From Brachybacterium vulturis (GTDB taxonomy: Bacteria > Actinomycetota > Actinomycetes > Actinomycetales > Dermabacteraceae), in the NCBI RefSeq assembly GCF_002407185.1, contig NZ_CP023563.1, forward strand, positions 1,736,001-1,800,000: DNA of 64,000 nt, in the 5' to 3' direction. Numbering within the stretch: the stretch's first letter is position 1; each line of letters opens with the position of its first letter. Below are positions 1 to 7,287 of the stretch, in pieces. Both the position numbers and the translations under genes were made by a program. Under the pieces are notes generated by a model, which made no database searches, was not told the DNA's origin, and saw nothing but the letters and a program-made list of their open reading frames with translations.

Positions 1-1
1 A

Positions 2-1171
2 CGCCGATGGGCAGGAGTGGTGGCGCTCGCCATCGGGATCTTCGTGCTCATCACCGTCGAGGAGCTGCCCATCGGGGTGCTCAGCGTGATGGCTCCGGAT
101 CTCGGCGTGAGCGAGGGCGTGGCCGGTCTCGCGGTCACGGTCCCGGGGATCCTCGCCGGCGCGGTCGCCCTGTGCACACCCGTCCTGGTGCGCGGCCTGG
201 ACCGACGGCTGGTGCTGGTCCTGGCGCTGGCCTCGGTGGCGCTGTCCTGCGCACTGAGCGTCATCGCCCCGACCTTCGCCGTGCTGCTGCTGGCGCGGCT
301 GTTCGCCGGGGTCGCGATCGGCCTGTACTGGGCGGTGATGGCGATCGTCGCCCTGGGACAGGTGCCCGCGAAGCATGCCGCCCGGGCGCTGACCATCGCC
401 TTCGCCGGCGCCGGGGGAGCGCTCGTGCTCGGGGTGCCGGTGGCCGCCTGGATCGGCACCCACCTGGGGTGGCGCCTGGCCTTCGCGGTGGTCGGGATCG
501 TCGCCGCCGGGGTCGCCCTGCTGATCCTGGTGCTGGTCGAGCCGGTCCGCTCCCCGGTGAAGGTGACGGGACGGATGATGCTCGCCGCCGCCCGCACCCG
601 CGGGGTGCGCTACGCGCTCGGCCTGATCGCGCTGGCGGTGGTGGGACAGTTCCTCACCTACAGCTATATCAGCCCCGTCCTGCTCGAGCGCGCCGGCGTG
701 GGGCTGGGGGACATCGGGCTGATGCTGCTGGTGTTCGGCGTCGCCGGGCTGGTGGGGAACTTCGCGGTGGGCCCGCTGGTGCGCCGCAGCCCGCCGGTCG
801 CAGTGCTGGTGGTGGTCACCGGGATCGGCCTGAGCCTGCTCGCCGTGCTGACCGTGATGGACGACCCGCGGCGAGCGCTGGCGGTGATGGCGGGATGGGG
901 GCTGTGCGTCGGCGCTATCTCGGTGGCGATGCAGGCCTTCATCGGCTCCGAGGCGGGAGAGGTCCTGGAGGAGGCCACGGCGCTGAACAGTGCCGGCTTC
1001 AACACCGCGATCGCGATCGGGGCCCTGATCGGCGGGCTGATCCTCGACGCCGCCGGACTGACCCCGATGATCCTCACCTCGGTGCTGATGGTGGGCGGCG
1101 GGGCGCTGCTGGTCGGGCACTATCTGCGCACCTCCCGGGTCCCGGACCCGGCGGCGTCGCTCAACCGGTGA
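2..1171 (+). CDS. MFS transporter, DHA1 drug/sugar efflux type (5' end outside window)
   Basis: This is a hydrophobic integral membrane protein of the major facilitator superfamily, resembling AraJ/YdhP/Cmr-type proton-driven exporters; its substrate cannot be read from the sequence. The frame is open to the window edge, so the first in-frame GTG (17) is probably internal and a few N-terminal residues are missing. At least 384 residues are visible, close to the roughly 400 of the family. About twelve membrane segments can be traced. The loop after the second visible helix has the basic LVRGLDRR sequence expected of MFS motif A, and a central loop (near residues 180-200, EPVRSPVKVTGRMM) separates the two six-helix halves. 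The stop codon lies inside the 3' end of the convergent acylphosphatase gene, an 11-bp tail-to-tail overlap. Confidence 0.85.
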   Translation, partial: RRWAGVVALAIGIFVLITVEELPIGVLSVMAPDLGVSEGVAGLAVTVPGILAGAVALCTPVLVRGLDRRLVLVLALASVALSCALSVIAPTFAVLLLARLFAGVAIGLYWAVMAIVALGQVPAKHAARALTIAFAGAGGALVLGVPVAAWIGTHLGWRLAFAVVGIVAAGVALLILVLVEPVRSPVKVTGRMMLAAARTRGVRYALGLIALAVVGQFLTYSYISPVLLERAGVGLGDIGLMLLVFGVAGLVGNFAVGPLVRRSPPVAVLVVVTGIGLSLLAVLTVMDDPRRALAVMAGWGLCVGAISVAMQAFIGSEAGEVLEEATALNSAGFNTAIAIGALIGGLILDAAGLTPMILTSVLMVGGGALLVGHYLRTSRVPDPAASLNR

Positions 1172-1460
1172 TCCGGAACGAGGCGACGCCGCGAGGATCC
1201 TCCCGGCGCACGTCGACCCCGTCGACCCGGGCGCCGGAGGGACCCCGGCGCAGCTGAGCGATCATCGCCTCCACGGCCTCGGGGCTGCCCTCGAGCGCCG
1301 CCTCGACGCTGCCGTCCAGCAGGTTCCGCACGGTGCCGCCGACCCCCAGCCGTGCTGCCTCGGCGGCGGCATCCATCCGGAACCCGACCCCCTGCACCCG
1401 GCCCCGCACACGCACGATCCGCCGGACCCGGTCGGCACCGTCCTCGGTGTCCTCGCTCAT
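1161..1460 (-). CDS. acyP: acylphosphatase
   Basis: This small cytosolic enzyme (99 aa, family norm about 90-100) hydrolyses carboxyl-phosphate bonds such as those of acetyl phosphate or carbamoyl phosphate. The family signature VQGVGFR spans residues 22-28 and supplies the phosphate-binding loop and Arg28. The second signature GGTVRNLLDGSVE (41-53) contains the catalytic Asn46. The C-terminal half carries the usual VEAMIAQLRRGPSGARVDGV segment. A GGGAG ribosome-binding site precedes the ATG. The gene converges on the MFS exporter with overlapping 3' ends, so transcription of one must run into the other. It is a lone housekeeping gene with no obvious functional partner nearby. Confidence 0.95.
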   Translation of the reverse strand: MSEDTEDGADRVRRIVRVRGRVQGVGFRMDAAAEAARLGVGGTVRNLLDGSVEAALEGSPEAVEAMIAQLRRGPSGARVDGVDVRREDPRGVASFRITG

Positions 1461-1757
1461 GCTCGCTCCCGTGTCTCCGCATCCCGCTGCCGGGCCGCGC
1501 CCGGCTCGGCCTCGGCTGTCGCCCGTCGCGCCTCAGCGATCGGCTCTCGTCGGTCGATCCTAGCCGAGCCCGTTCGCGACCTGCCCGTGCGCAGAGGCAC
1601 GGGAGCGGGCAGATGAGGTGGGGATGAGAGTCCCCTCAGAGTCGCCCTGACCTTCTGCTTCGCCTCTACGCTGGGTATATCCGGCCGCTTCCACGGCCAT
1701 GACCTCGGGACCGCGCCGCAGGGCGGCGGGAGTCCCTCCCCAGGAAGGTGTCCCGCC

Positions 1758-2483
1758 ATGACCCGCACGATCCTCCGTCCCCGCAGCACCGCCCGCGCCG
1801 CCGCGCTCGGCGCGCTCGTGATCGCCCTCGCCGCCGGCTGCGGCGGCACCGAGCAGGGTGAGGACGGTGCCGCCCCTGCGGACGAGCCCGGCACCGCCCA
1901 GGACGGCGGTGCCTCCGACGGCGGCGGCGACTCCGAGGCCGGTGCCCCGGCCGAGGACGACGCCACCGCCGACGGGGCCGCGAGCGATGGCGGAGCGGAG
2001 GCGCCCGATGAGCAGGATCCCGCAGCGGAGGCGCTGCCTGCGGACGCGGATCTGGCCACCGCGGAGCTGCCGATCACCGCCGAGCGCGCGATCGAGATCG
2101 CCACCGAGACCACCGGCGGCGGCGACCTGGTCCAGATCGAGATCGATCACGACGACCGCGCCGGAGCATGGGAGTGGGAGATCGTGCTCCTCGAGGAGGG
2201 CACCCAGCACGAGCTCGACATCGACGCCACCACCGGCGAGGTCACCGAGCACGAGAGCGATGAGGACGACGACCAGGATCCCGTGGTCGACGTGACCGCG
2301 CCGATGACGCCCTCCGAGGCGATCGAGATCGCGCTCGGTCAGGAACCCGGGCGGGTCAGCGGCTGGGAGCTGGACTCCGACAGCGGCACCATCCGCTACC
2401 AGATCGACATCGACCGCGCCGAGGGAGGAGACGTCGAGGTGGAGGTCGACGTCGAGACCGGCGACGTCCGGATCGACGACTGA
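1758..2483 (+). CDS. PepSY-domain lipoprotein
   Basis: This is a predicted surface lipoprotein of 241 aa. A basic N-terminus and hydrophobic stretch end in the lipobox LAAGC, with Cys28 as the lipidated residue. A low-complexity acidic, Gly/Ala/Asp-rich linker follows to about residue 100. Two PepSY-like modules come next: about 108-170 (ITAERAIEIATETT...ELDIDATTGEV) and about 182-241 (MTPSEAIEIALGQ...VEVDVETGDVRIDD). PepSY domains are found in protease propeptides and cell-surface proteins and are thought to modulate peptidases; no enzymatic residues are visible. A good AGGAAGG site lies 9 nt before the ATG. The gene is monocistronic and ends at a hairpin shared with the convergent amidohydrolase. 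The ligand or partner is unknown. Confidence 0.85.
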   Translation: MTRTILRPRSTARAAALGALVIALAAGCGGTEQGEDGAAPADEPGTAQDGGASDGGGDSEAGAPAEDDATADGAASDGGAEAPDEQDPAAEALPADADLATAELPITAERAIEIATETTGGGDLVQIEIDHDDRAGAWEWEIVLLEEGTQHELDIDATTGEVTEHESDEDDDQDPVVDVTAPMTPSEAIEIALGQEPGRVSGWELDSDSGTIRYQIDIDRAEGGDVEVEVDVETGDVRIDD

Positions 2484-2489
2484 CCTCGG

Positions 2490-2516
2490 CGGCGCCCGGA
2501 GACCCCCCGGGCGCCG
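2490..2516. terminator. bidirectional terminator hairpin between PepSY and amidohydrolase genes
   Basis: The arms GGCGCCCGG (2491-2499) and CCGGGCGCC (2507-2515) pair perfectly. One more C-G pair at 2490/2516 makes a 10-bp stem with a 7-nt loop. It sits in the 51-bp gap between two convergent genes. There is no U-tract, as is usual for actinobacterial terminators. Confidence 0.6.
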
Positions 2517-2534
2517 ACGCGGCCCCTCCCGTCG

Positions 2535-3707
2535 TCAGCGCGGGGCGATCACCGGCTCGCCGGCCGCATCGCGATGCATCACCTCACGGCCGCCCTGCCA
2601 TACGCGCAGCGTCCGGTGCCGCACGTCCAGCGGATCCCCCTCCCACAGCACCAGGTCCGCGTCCTTGCCCGGAGCCAGCGAGCCGAGCCGGTCCGCGACC
2701 CCCAGCACCTCGGCCGGGTTCAGGGTGATCGCCCGCAGGGCATCGGCCGGGGCCATCCCGTGCTTGACCGCGAGGGCGGCCTGGTCGACGAGGAACTCGA
2801 TCGGCACCACCGGATGGTCCGTGATGATCGAGACCTTCACCCCCGCCGCGGTGAGGATGCCGGGCGCCTTCGGGGTGCGGTGACGCACCTCCACCTTGGA
2901 CCGCGAGACGATCAGCGGGCCGTAGAGCACCGGCACCCCGGCCTCCGCGATCCGGTCGGCGATCAGGTAGGACTCGGTGCCGTGGTCGAGCACCAGCTCG
3001 AAACCGAACTCCTCGGCGATCCGCAGTGCGGTGGCGATGTCATCGGCCCGATGGGAGTGCTGGCGCCAGGGGATCTCCCGCGCCAGCACCCGGCTGAGCG
3101 CCTCGGAGACCAGGTCCGAGTCGCGGTCCTCCACCGGCTTGGCGGCCCAGGCACGGGCCTTCGCGAAGGCCTGCCGGATGGTCAGGGCGACGCCGAGCCG
3201 GGTCGAGGGGGTCTGCGAACGCTCGCCGTAGACCCGCTTGGGGTTCTCCCCGAGCGCGGCCTTCAGCCCGGAGGGGCTGCGCAGCACCATCTCATCCACC
3301 ACCCGGCCGTGGGTGCGGATCGCGACCGCGAGGCCGCCGATCGGGTTCCCGGAGCCGGGGTTGACGTTCACCGCCGTGATCCCGCCGACGATCGCGTCGT
3401 CGAAGCCGATCTCGACGGGGTTGATCGCATCGATCGCCCGGGCCGCGGCCATCACGGGCTCGGTCATCTCGTTGGTGTCCTCCCCGGCCCAGCCCTCACC
3501 CTCCTCGGCGACCCCGAGGTGCACATGGGCGTCGATGAAGCCCGGCAGCAGCCAACCGCCTGCCGCATCGAGGACCTCGGCCTCCGCCGGGACCTCCAGC
3601 TCCGGGCCGAGGTCGGTGATGCGGCCGTCCTGGATCAGGACGGTGCCGTCGAAGGGCTCGCCCTGGATCGGGACGACGTGGGCGTGGGTGATGGCGGTGA
3701 GAGTCAT
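2535..3707 (-). CDS. amidohydrolase family protein (imidazolonepropionase-like)
   Basis: This 390-aa protein is a metal-dependent hydrolase of the amidohydrolase superfamily. The N-terminal beta-sandwich is followed by the metal-binding HxH in GFIDAHVHLG (His61, His63). Further metal-site candidates are His216 and His218 in REIPWRQHSHRADDI, and a late Asp in SIITDHPVVP. The C-terminus returns to the composite sandwich (LGSLAPGKDADLVLWEGDPLDVRHRTLRVWQGG), typical of the imidazolonepropionase/isoaspartyl-dipeptidase group. The substrate is unknown; no hut genes are nearby, so histidine degradation is not supported. The ATG at 3707 has no clear Shine-Dalgarno sequence. The gene is convergent with the PepSY gene and divergent from ppk2, with an 86-bp shared upstream region. 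Confidence 0.85.
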   Translation of the reverse strand: MTLTAITHAHVVPIQGEPFDGTVLIQDGRITDLGPELEVPAEAEVLDAAGGWLLPGFIDAHVHLGVAEEGEGWAGEDTNEMTEPVMAAARAIDAINPVEIGFDDAIVGGITAVNVNPGSGNPIGGLAVAIRTHGRVVDEMVLRSPSGLKAALGENPKRVYGERSQTPSTRLGVALTIRQAFAKARAWAAKPVEDRDSDLVSEALSRVLAREIPWRQHSHRADDIATALRIAEEFGFELVLDHGTESYLIADRIAEAGVPVLYGPLIVSRSKVEVRHRTPKAPGILTAAGVKVSIITDHPVVPIEFLVDQAALAVKHGMAPADALRAITLNPAEVLGVADRLGSLAPGKDADLVLWEGDPLDVRHRTLRVWQGGREVMHRDAAGEPVIAPR

Positions 3708-3781
3708 GCCACGACATTCCGCCGCCGGGGCGGCGGAGTCAAGTCAGCCGCGGATCGCCGACGCGCCGGGGGCGAGGGGTC

Positions 3782-3787
3782 TACTCT
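3782..3787 (+). promoter_or_regulatory. -10 box of a probable leaderless ppk2 promoter
   Basis: TACTCT matches the actinobacterial TANNNT -10 element. Exactly 6 nt separate it from the ATG at 3794, so transcription should begin at or next to the start codon. No Shine-Dalgarno sequence fits between them. No -35 consensus is obvious. Confidence 0.5.
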
Positions 3788-3793
3788 GCCTGC

Positions 3794-4681
3794 ATGGCGA
3801 AGACGTCGAAGAAGTCGAAGAAGACCGCGGCCCCGGAGCGGACGCCCAGGGGCTTTCCCCTCGACTCCGGCTGGACCGGCGAGGTCACCGGGTTCGACCC
3901 GCGCGCCACCCCCGGCTTCGAGGGGAAGAAGGCCGACGGCAAGGAGCTGCTCGCACTGCGCGATCGTGCGCTCGACGACCTGCAGGAGCGCCTGTACGCG
4001 GCGCATCACGGAGAGCGGGACGGCCGCTCCGTGCTGCTGATCGTGCAGGGGATGGACACCGCCGGCAAGGGCGGGATCATGCGGCACGTGGTGGGGAACG
4101 TGGACCCGCAGGGCGTGGACATCACCGCCTTCAAGGCGCCCACCCCGGCCCAGAAGCGTCATGACTTCCTGTGGCGGATCCGCAAGCACACCCCCGCTCC
4201 CGGGATCATCGGGGTCTTCGACCGCTCGCAGTACGAGGACGTGCTGATCCATCGGGTGCACGGCTGGGCCGATGCCGCGGAGATCCGCGAGCGCTGCACC
4301 GCCATCAACGCCTTCGAGCGGGAGCTCACCGAGGCCGGCACCACGGTCGTGAAGGTCATGCTCCACATCTCCCGCCAGGAGCAGGGGAAGCGGCTGCTGG
4401 AACGACTGGAACGGCCGGACAAGCACTGGAAGTTCAGCCCGGCCGATGTCGACGAGCGCGCGCACTGGGACGACTACATGGAGGCGTACACGCAGGCGCT
4501 GCGCGCCACCTCGACGGTCGGCGCCCCCTGGACCGTGGTCCCGGCCGACCGCAAGTGGTACGCCCGCATCGCCGTGCAGCAGCTGCTGCTGGATGCACTG
4601 GAGGGCATCGACCCGCAGTGGCCCGCAGCGGACTTCGACGTCCCGGAGCAGATCGGACGCCTGCGCGCGACGATGGACTGA
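3794..4681 (+). CDS. ppk2: polyphosphate kinase 2 (PPK2) family protein
   Basis: This 295-aa cytosolic enzyme transfers phosphate between polyphosphate and nucleotides (NDP/NTP or NMP/NDP). A lysine-rich N-terminal tail (KTSKKSKK) precedes a P-loop kinase core: Walker A GMDTAGKGG at 86-94, the PPK2 lid-like segment KAPTPAQKRHDFLWRIRKHTP at about 115-133, and Walker B VFDRSQYEDV at 141-150. The C-terminal HWKFSPADVDERAHWDDYMEAY and PWTVVPADRKWYARI motifs are diagnostic of single-domain PPK2 proteins. Length and motif spacing suggest the single-domain class I or III type; the nucleotide preference cannot be told from sequence. No ribosome-binding site is present, but a -10-like TACTCT lies 6 nt before the ATG, which suggests a leaderless transcript. 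Confidence 0.93.
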   Translation: MAKTSKKSKKTAAPERTPRGFPLDSGWTGEVTGFDPRATPGFEGKKADGKELLALRDRALDDLQERLYAAHHGERDGRSVLLIVQGMDTAGKGGIMRHVVGNVDPQGVDITAFKAPTPAQKRHDFLWRIRKHTPAPGIIGVFDRSQYEDVLIHRVHGWADAAEIRERCTAINAFERELTEAGTTVVKVMLHISRQEQGKRLLERLERPDKHWKFSPADVDERAHWDDYMEAYTQALRATSTVGAPWTVVPADRKWYARIAVQQLLLDALEGIDPQWPAADFDVPEQIGRLRATMD

Positions 4682-4719
4682 TCGCGGCCCCGGTTCCCCG
4701 AGACGCCCCAGGGGCCAAT

Positions 4720-4748
4720 TTGTACCGCTGGGCTCGAAGGATGATGAT
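4720..4748 (+). promoter_or_regulatory. candidate tpx promoter (-35 TTGTAC, -10 GATGAT)
   Basis: TTGTAC (4720-4725) and GATGAT (4743-4748) are separated by 17 bp. The second box ends 6 nt before the ATG of the thiol peroxidase gene. If used, this promoter would give an essentially leaderless mRNA. The GATGAT box departs from the TA-initial consensus, so confidence is limited. Confidence 0.35.
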
Positions 4749-4754
4749 GGCGGC

Positions 4755-5252
4755 ATGACTTCCGTTACTTTCCACAGCAATCCCGTCACGACCGTCGGCG
4801 AGCTGCCCTCGCAGGGCGCCGCCCTGCCGGCCTTCGAACTCGTCGGCCAGGACCTGTCCGCCGTCAGCAGCTCGGACCTCGCCGGCAAGCGCGTGGTGCT
4901 GAACATCTTCCCCTCGCTGGACACCGGCACCTGCGCGATGAGCGTGCGGACGTTCAACGAGCTCGCCGCGGGCCTCGAGAACACCGTGGTCGTCTGCGTC
5001 TCCGAGGACCTGCCCTTCGCCCAGGCCCGCTTCTGCGGCGCCGAGGGCATCGAGAACGTCGTCACCGGCTCCGCCTTCCGCTCCACCTTCGGCCAGGACT
5101 TCGGCGTGACGATGGACGACGGCCCGTTGGCGGGCCTGCTCTCCCGCGCGGTCGTCGTGACCGACGAGAGCGGCGCGGTCGTCCACACCGAGCATGTCGC
5201 CGAGGTCACCGACGAGCCCGACTACGAGGCCGCGAAGGCCGCCCTGGTCTGA
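4755..5252 (+). CDS. tpx: thiol peroxidase (Tpx, atypical 2-Cys peroxiredoxin)
   Basis: This 165-aa cytosolic peroxiredoxin reduces hydrogen and organic peroxides with thioredoxin-type donors. The peroxidatic motif is SLDTGTCAMSVRTFN, with Cys60. The resolving cysteine is Cys94 in QARFCGAEGIENV, the spacing expected for the Tpx subfamily. Other Tpx hallmarks are NIFPSLDT, the C-terminal GLLSRAVVVTDESG segment and full length (family about 165 aa). The ATG at 4755 was chosen because the Tpx N-terminus (VTFHSNPVTTVGELP) begins there. A GAAGGA stretch lies 13 nt upstream, a rather long spacing. A strong hairpin follows the stop. The neighbours (PPK2, flavohemoglobin) suggest a loose stress-response cluster but not one operon. 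Confidence 0.97.
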   Translation: MTSVTFHSNPVTTVGELPSQGAALPAFELVGQDLSAVSSSDLAGKRVVLNIFPSLDTGTCAMSVRTFNELAAGLENTVVVCVSEDLPFAQARFCGAEGIENVVTGSAFRSTFGQDFGVTMDDGPLAGLLSRAVVVTDESGAVVHTEHVAEVTDEPDYEAAKAALV

Positions 5253-5267
5253 GGCGCCCCGCTTCCC

Positions 5268-5301
5268 GGACCCGGTCCTCGCCGTCGCGCGGGCCGGGTC
5301 C
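5268..5301. terminator. terminator hairpin after tpx
   Basis: GGACCCGG (5268-5275) and CCGGGTCC (5294-5301) form a perfect 8-bp G+C stem with an 18-nt loop, 16 nt after the tpx stop codon. Confidence 0.5.
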
Positions 5302-5305
5302 CTGC

Positions 5306-5345
5306 GTTTCCCCGGCCACCGCATCGTTTCTCCGGCCACCGCATC
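5306..5345. repeat. tandem 20-bp direct repeat upstream of the DUF488 gene
   Basis: Two adjacent 20-bp units (5306-5325 and 5326-5345), each of the form GTTTCyCCGGCCACCGCATC, differ at one position (C5311 versus T5331). They lie between the tpx terminator and the ribosome-binding site of the next gene. The function is unknown. It may be a recent tandem duplication or a pair of protein-binding sites. Confidence 0.8.
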
Positions 5346-5388
5346 GCTGCTGACTCACCGCTGGTGGTCGCCCATCGAAGGAGTTCTG

Positions 5389-5775
5389 ATGACCGCATTG
5401 CACATCGACCTGGCCCGCGTCCACGACATGCTCGATGACGAGGGCTCCGACCCGACGGAGTTCCGGGTGCTGGTGGACCGGCTCTGGCCGCGGGGCGTGA
5501 AGAAGGAGCGCCTGCAGCACGACGACTGGGACCAGGACGCCGCCCCCAGCTCGGACCTCCGCACCGCCTTCCACAGCGGGGAGCTGGACTTCGAGGAGTT
5601 CGCCGGCCACTACCGCAGGGAGCTCGACGACTCCGGCGCCGCCCAGGCGCTGCGGCGGCGGGCGATCGACGCCGGTGCGACGCGTCTGGTGCTGCTGTTC
5701 GCGGCGAAGGACACGGAGCACACTCACGCCCAGGTGCTCCGGGACGCCGTGGCCGAGGCCGAGGCCGGGGACTGA
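5389..5775 (+). CDS. DUF488 family protein
   Basis: This small soluble protein of 128 aa belongs to the DUF488 family, recognisable from FRVLVDRLWPRGVKKERLQHDDWDQDAAPSSDLRTAFHSG. That segment carries the conserved VDRxWPRG motif and a later WDxDxAPSxxLR block. The C-terminal half (ALRRRAIDAGATRLVLLFAAKDTEHTHAQVL) matches the family's conserved KD-x-x-H-x-H-A region. The biochemical function of DUF488 proteins is not established. The ATG at 5389 follows a strong GAAGGAG site at 6-nt spacing; the open frame continues upstream but has no better start. The next gene encodes flavohemoglobin 132 bp away, so co-regulation under oxidative or nitrosative stress is possible but unproven. Confidence 0.85.
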   Translation: MTALHIDLARVHDMLDDEGSDPTEFRVLVDRLWPRGVKKERLQHDDWDQDAAPSSDLRTAFHSGELDFEEFAGHYRRELDDSGAAQALRRRAIDAGATRLVLLFAAKDTEHTHAQVLRDAVAEAEAGD

Positions 5776-5907
5776 CAGCACGCAGAGCGCTGGACCCGGA
5801 CCGGTCAGGACGAAGGTCGCGGGTCCGGGAGCCGTCGGATCCCTACCGTTGAGGCGAGCTCGTCGCGGAAGCGTCGGAATGCTCCACCCCACCAGGAAGG
5901 AACCGAC

Positions 5908-7206
5908 GTGACCGTCGATGTCGCCCATGCTCTCCACCCGCAGCTGGATCCGGACGCCCGGCTCGCACCAGCCCACGAAGAGGCCGTGAAGGCGACCCTC
6001 CCGCTGGTCGGTGCGCACATCGAGGAGATCGCCCCGGTCTTCTACCAGCGCATGTTCAGCGCCCACCCGGAGCTGCTGGCGGATACCTTCAACCGGGGCA
6101 ACCAGGCGCAGGGCGCCCAGCAGAAGGCGCTCGCCGCCTCGGTCGCCACCTACGCCACCCTGCTGGTGACCCCGGAGGCCCCGAGCCCGCGCGAGATGCT
6201 GGGGCGCATCGGCCACAAGCATGCCTCCCTCGGCATCACCGAGGATCAGTACGGCATCGTCCATGAGCACCTGATGGCGGCGATCGTCGAGGTGCTCGGG
6301 GCGGAGACCGTCACCGCCGAGATCGCCGCCGCCTGGGATGCGGTCTACTGGCACATGGCGGCCACCCTCATCGACTTCGAGAAGGAGCTGTACGCCGCGG
6401 CCGAGGTCGCCCCCGGAGACGTGTTCCGGGAGGCGGTCGTGCTCCGCCGCACCCAGGAGAGCTCGAGCGTGGCCTCCTATGTGCTCTGCGCCGTGGCGGG
6501 CGAGGAGCCGCTGCGGGACTTCGTCCCCGGCCAGTACACCACCGTCGGGGTGCGACTGCCGGACGGCGCCCGACAGCTGCGCCAGTACTCGCTCTCGGAC
6601 GCCCCGGGAGAGGGCCGCTGGCGGATCACCGTGCGTCGCGTCGACGCCGCGGATCCGGACCCCCGGGGCGAGGTCTCCTCCTGGCTCCACGGGAACCTCC
6701 GGGAGGGCGACCGGCTGCAGGTCACCCTGCCCTACGGCGACCTCGCCCTGGAGACCCGCAGCGAGGACCCGGTGGTGCTGATCTCGAACGGCATCGGCAT
6801 CACCCCGATGCTCGGGATGCTGCGCCACCTCGCCGCCGCGCAGCCCCACCGCCCGGTGCGCGTGCTGCACGCCGACCGGGACGCGGGCGACTCCGCTCAC
6901 GTCCGCGAGCTGGTGGCGACCGTGTGCGCGCTGCCCGAGGGGGCGGATGCGCGGCTCGGGCTGTGGTTCACCTCCGCGCAGCCCGCCGAGGAGCTCCCCG
7001 GGACCGCCACGGGCAGGGTCAGGGTGCACGCGGGGCGGATGGGCCTGCGGGCCGAGCACCTGCGCGAGGACGCCGCGATCTACCTGTGCGGCTCCCACGG
7101 CTTCCTGCAGAACGTGCGTGGGCAGCTGGAGGAGCTCGGGGCGGATCCCGAGCGGGTGCACATCGAGCTGTTCGCGCCGAACGACTGGCTGCTGCCCGCG
7201 GGCTGA
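5908..7206 (+). CDS. hmp: flavohemoglobin / nitric oxide dioxygenase
   Basis: This 432-aa cytosolic enzyme oxidises nitric oxide to nitrate with O2 and NAD(P)H. It has three parts. A globin domain (about 20-160) has the distal-pocket Tyr46 in APVFYQRMF, an E-helix Gln in NQAQGAQQKAL, and the proximal heme ligand His105 in IGHKHASLGI. An FAD domain (about 175-285) carries RQYSLSDAPG. A C-terminal NAD domain starts with LISNGIGITPMLGML and ends with IYLCGSHGFLQNV. The length is slightly above the usual 390-410 because of a longer N-terminus. The GTG start at 5908 has a good AGGAAGGA site at 6-nt spacing. A 13-bp hairpin terminates it. Family knowledge predicts induction by nitrosative stress, but no clear NsrR-type site was recognised. 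Confidence 0.96.
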   Translation: MTVDVAHALHPQLDPDARLAPAHEEAVKATLPLVGAHIEEIAPVFYQRMFSAHPELLADTFNRGNQAQGAQQKALAASVATYATLLVTPEAPSPREMLGRIGHKHASLGITEDQYGIVHEHLMAAIVEVLGAETVTAEIAAAWDAVYWHMAATLIDFEKELYAAAEVAPGDVFREAVVLRRTQESSSVASYVLCAVAGEEPLRDFVPGQYTTVGVRLPDGARQLRQYSLSDAPGEGRWRITVRRVDAADPDPRGEVSSWLHGNLREGDRLQVTLPYGDLALETRSEDPVVLISNGIGITPMLGMLRHLAAAQPHRPVRVLHADRDAGDSAHVRELVATVCALPEGADARLGLWFTSAQPAEELPGTATGRVRVHAGRMGLRAEHLREDAAIYLCGSHGFLQNVRGQLEELGADPERVHIELFAPNDWLLPAG

Positions 7207-7217
7207 CCCGTCCAGGC

Positions 7218-7259
7218 TGCGGCGGCTCGCGGCCGAGGGGCAGGACGCGAGCCGCCGCA
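7218..7259. terminator. strong terminator after hmp
   Basis: TGCGGCGGCTCGC (7218-7230) pairs perfectly with GCGAGCCGCCGCA (7247-7259), a 13-bp stem with a 16-nt loop. It begins 12 nt past the hmp stop and ends just before the TauE-like gene. Confidence 0.7.
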
Positions 7260-7273
7260 CGTGAGTTCGTGGG

Positions 7274-7279
7274 TAGAGT
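7274..7279 (+). promoter_or_regulatory. -10 box of a probable leaderless promoter for the TauE/SafE gene
   Basis: TAGAGT lies 8 nt before the GTG at 7288 and directly after the hmp terminator. This gives a leaderless-type arrangement and supports 7288, rather than the upstream GTG at 7261, as the translation start. Confidence 0.45.
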
Positions 7280-7287
7280 CGACGCTC

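Noticed and set aside
1584-1603. Hairpin CCCGTGC/GCACGGG upstream of the PepSY gene
   Set aside because: It lies upstream of both flanking genes rather than after one, so a terminator role is unlikely and no regulatory function could be supported.
2535-3707. Imidazolonepropionase (hutI) assignment for the amidohydrolase
   Set aside because: Only the general fold is supported. No other hut gene is near and substrate residues are not diagnostic.
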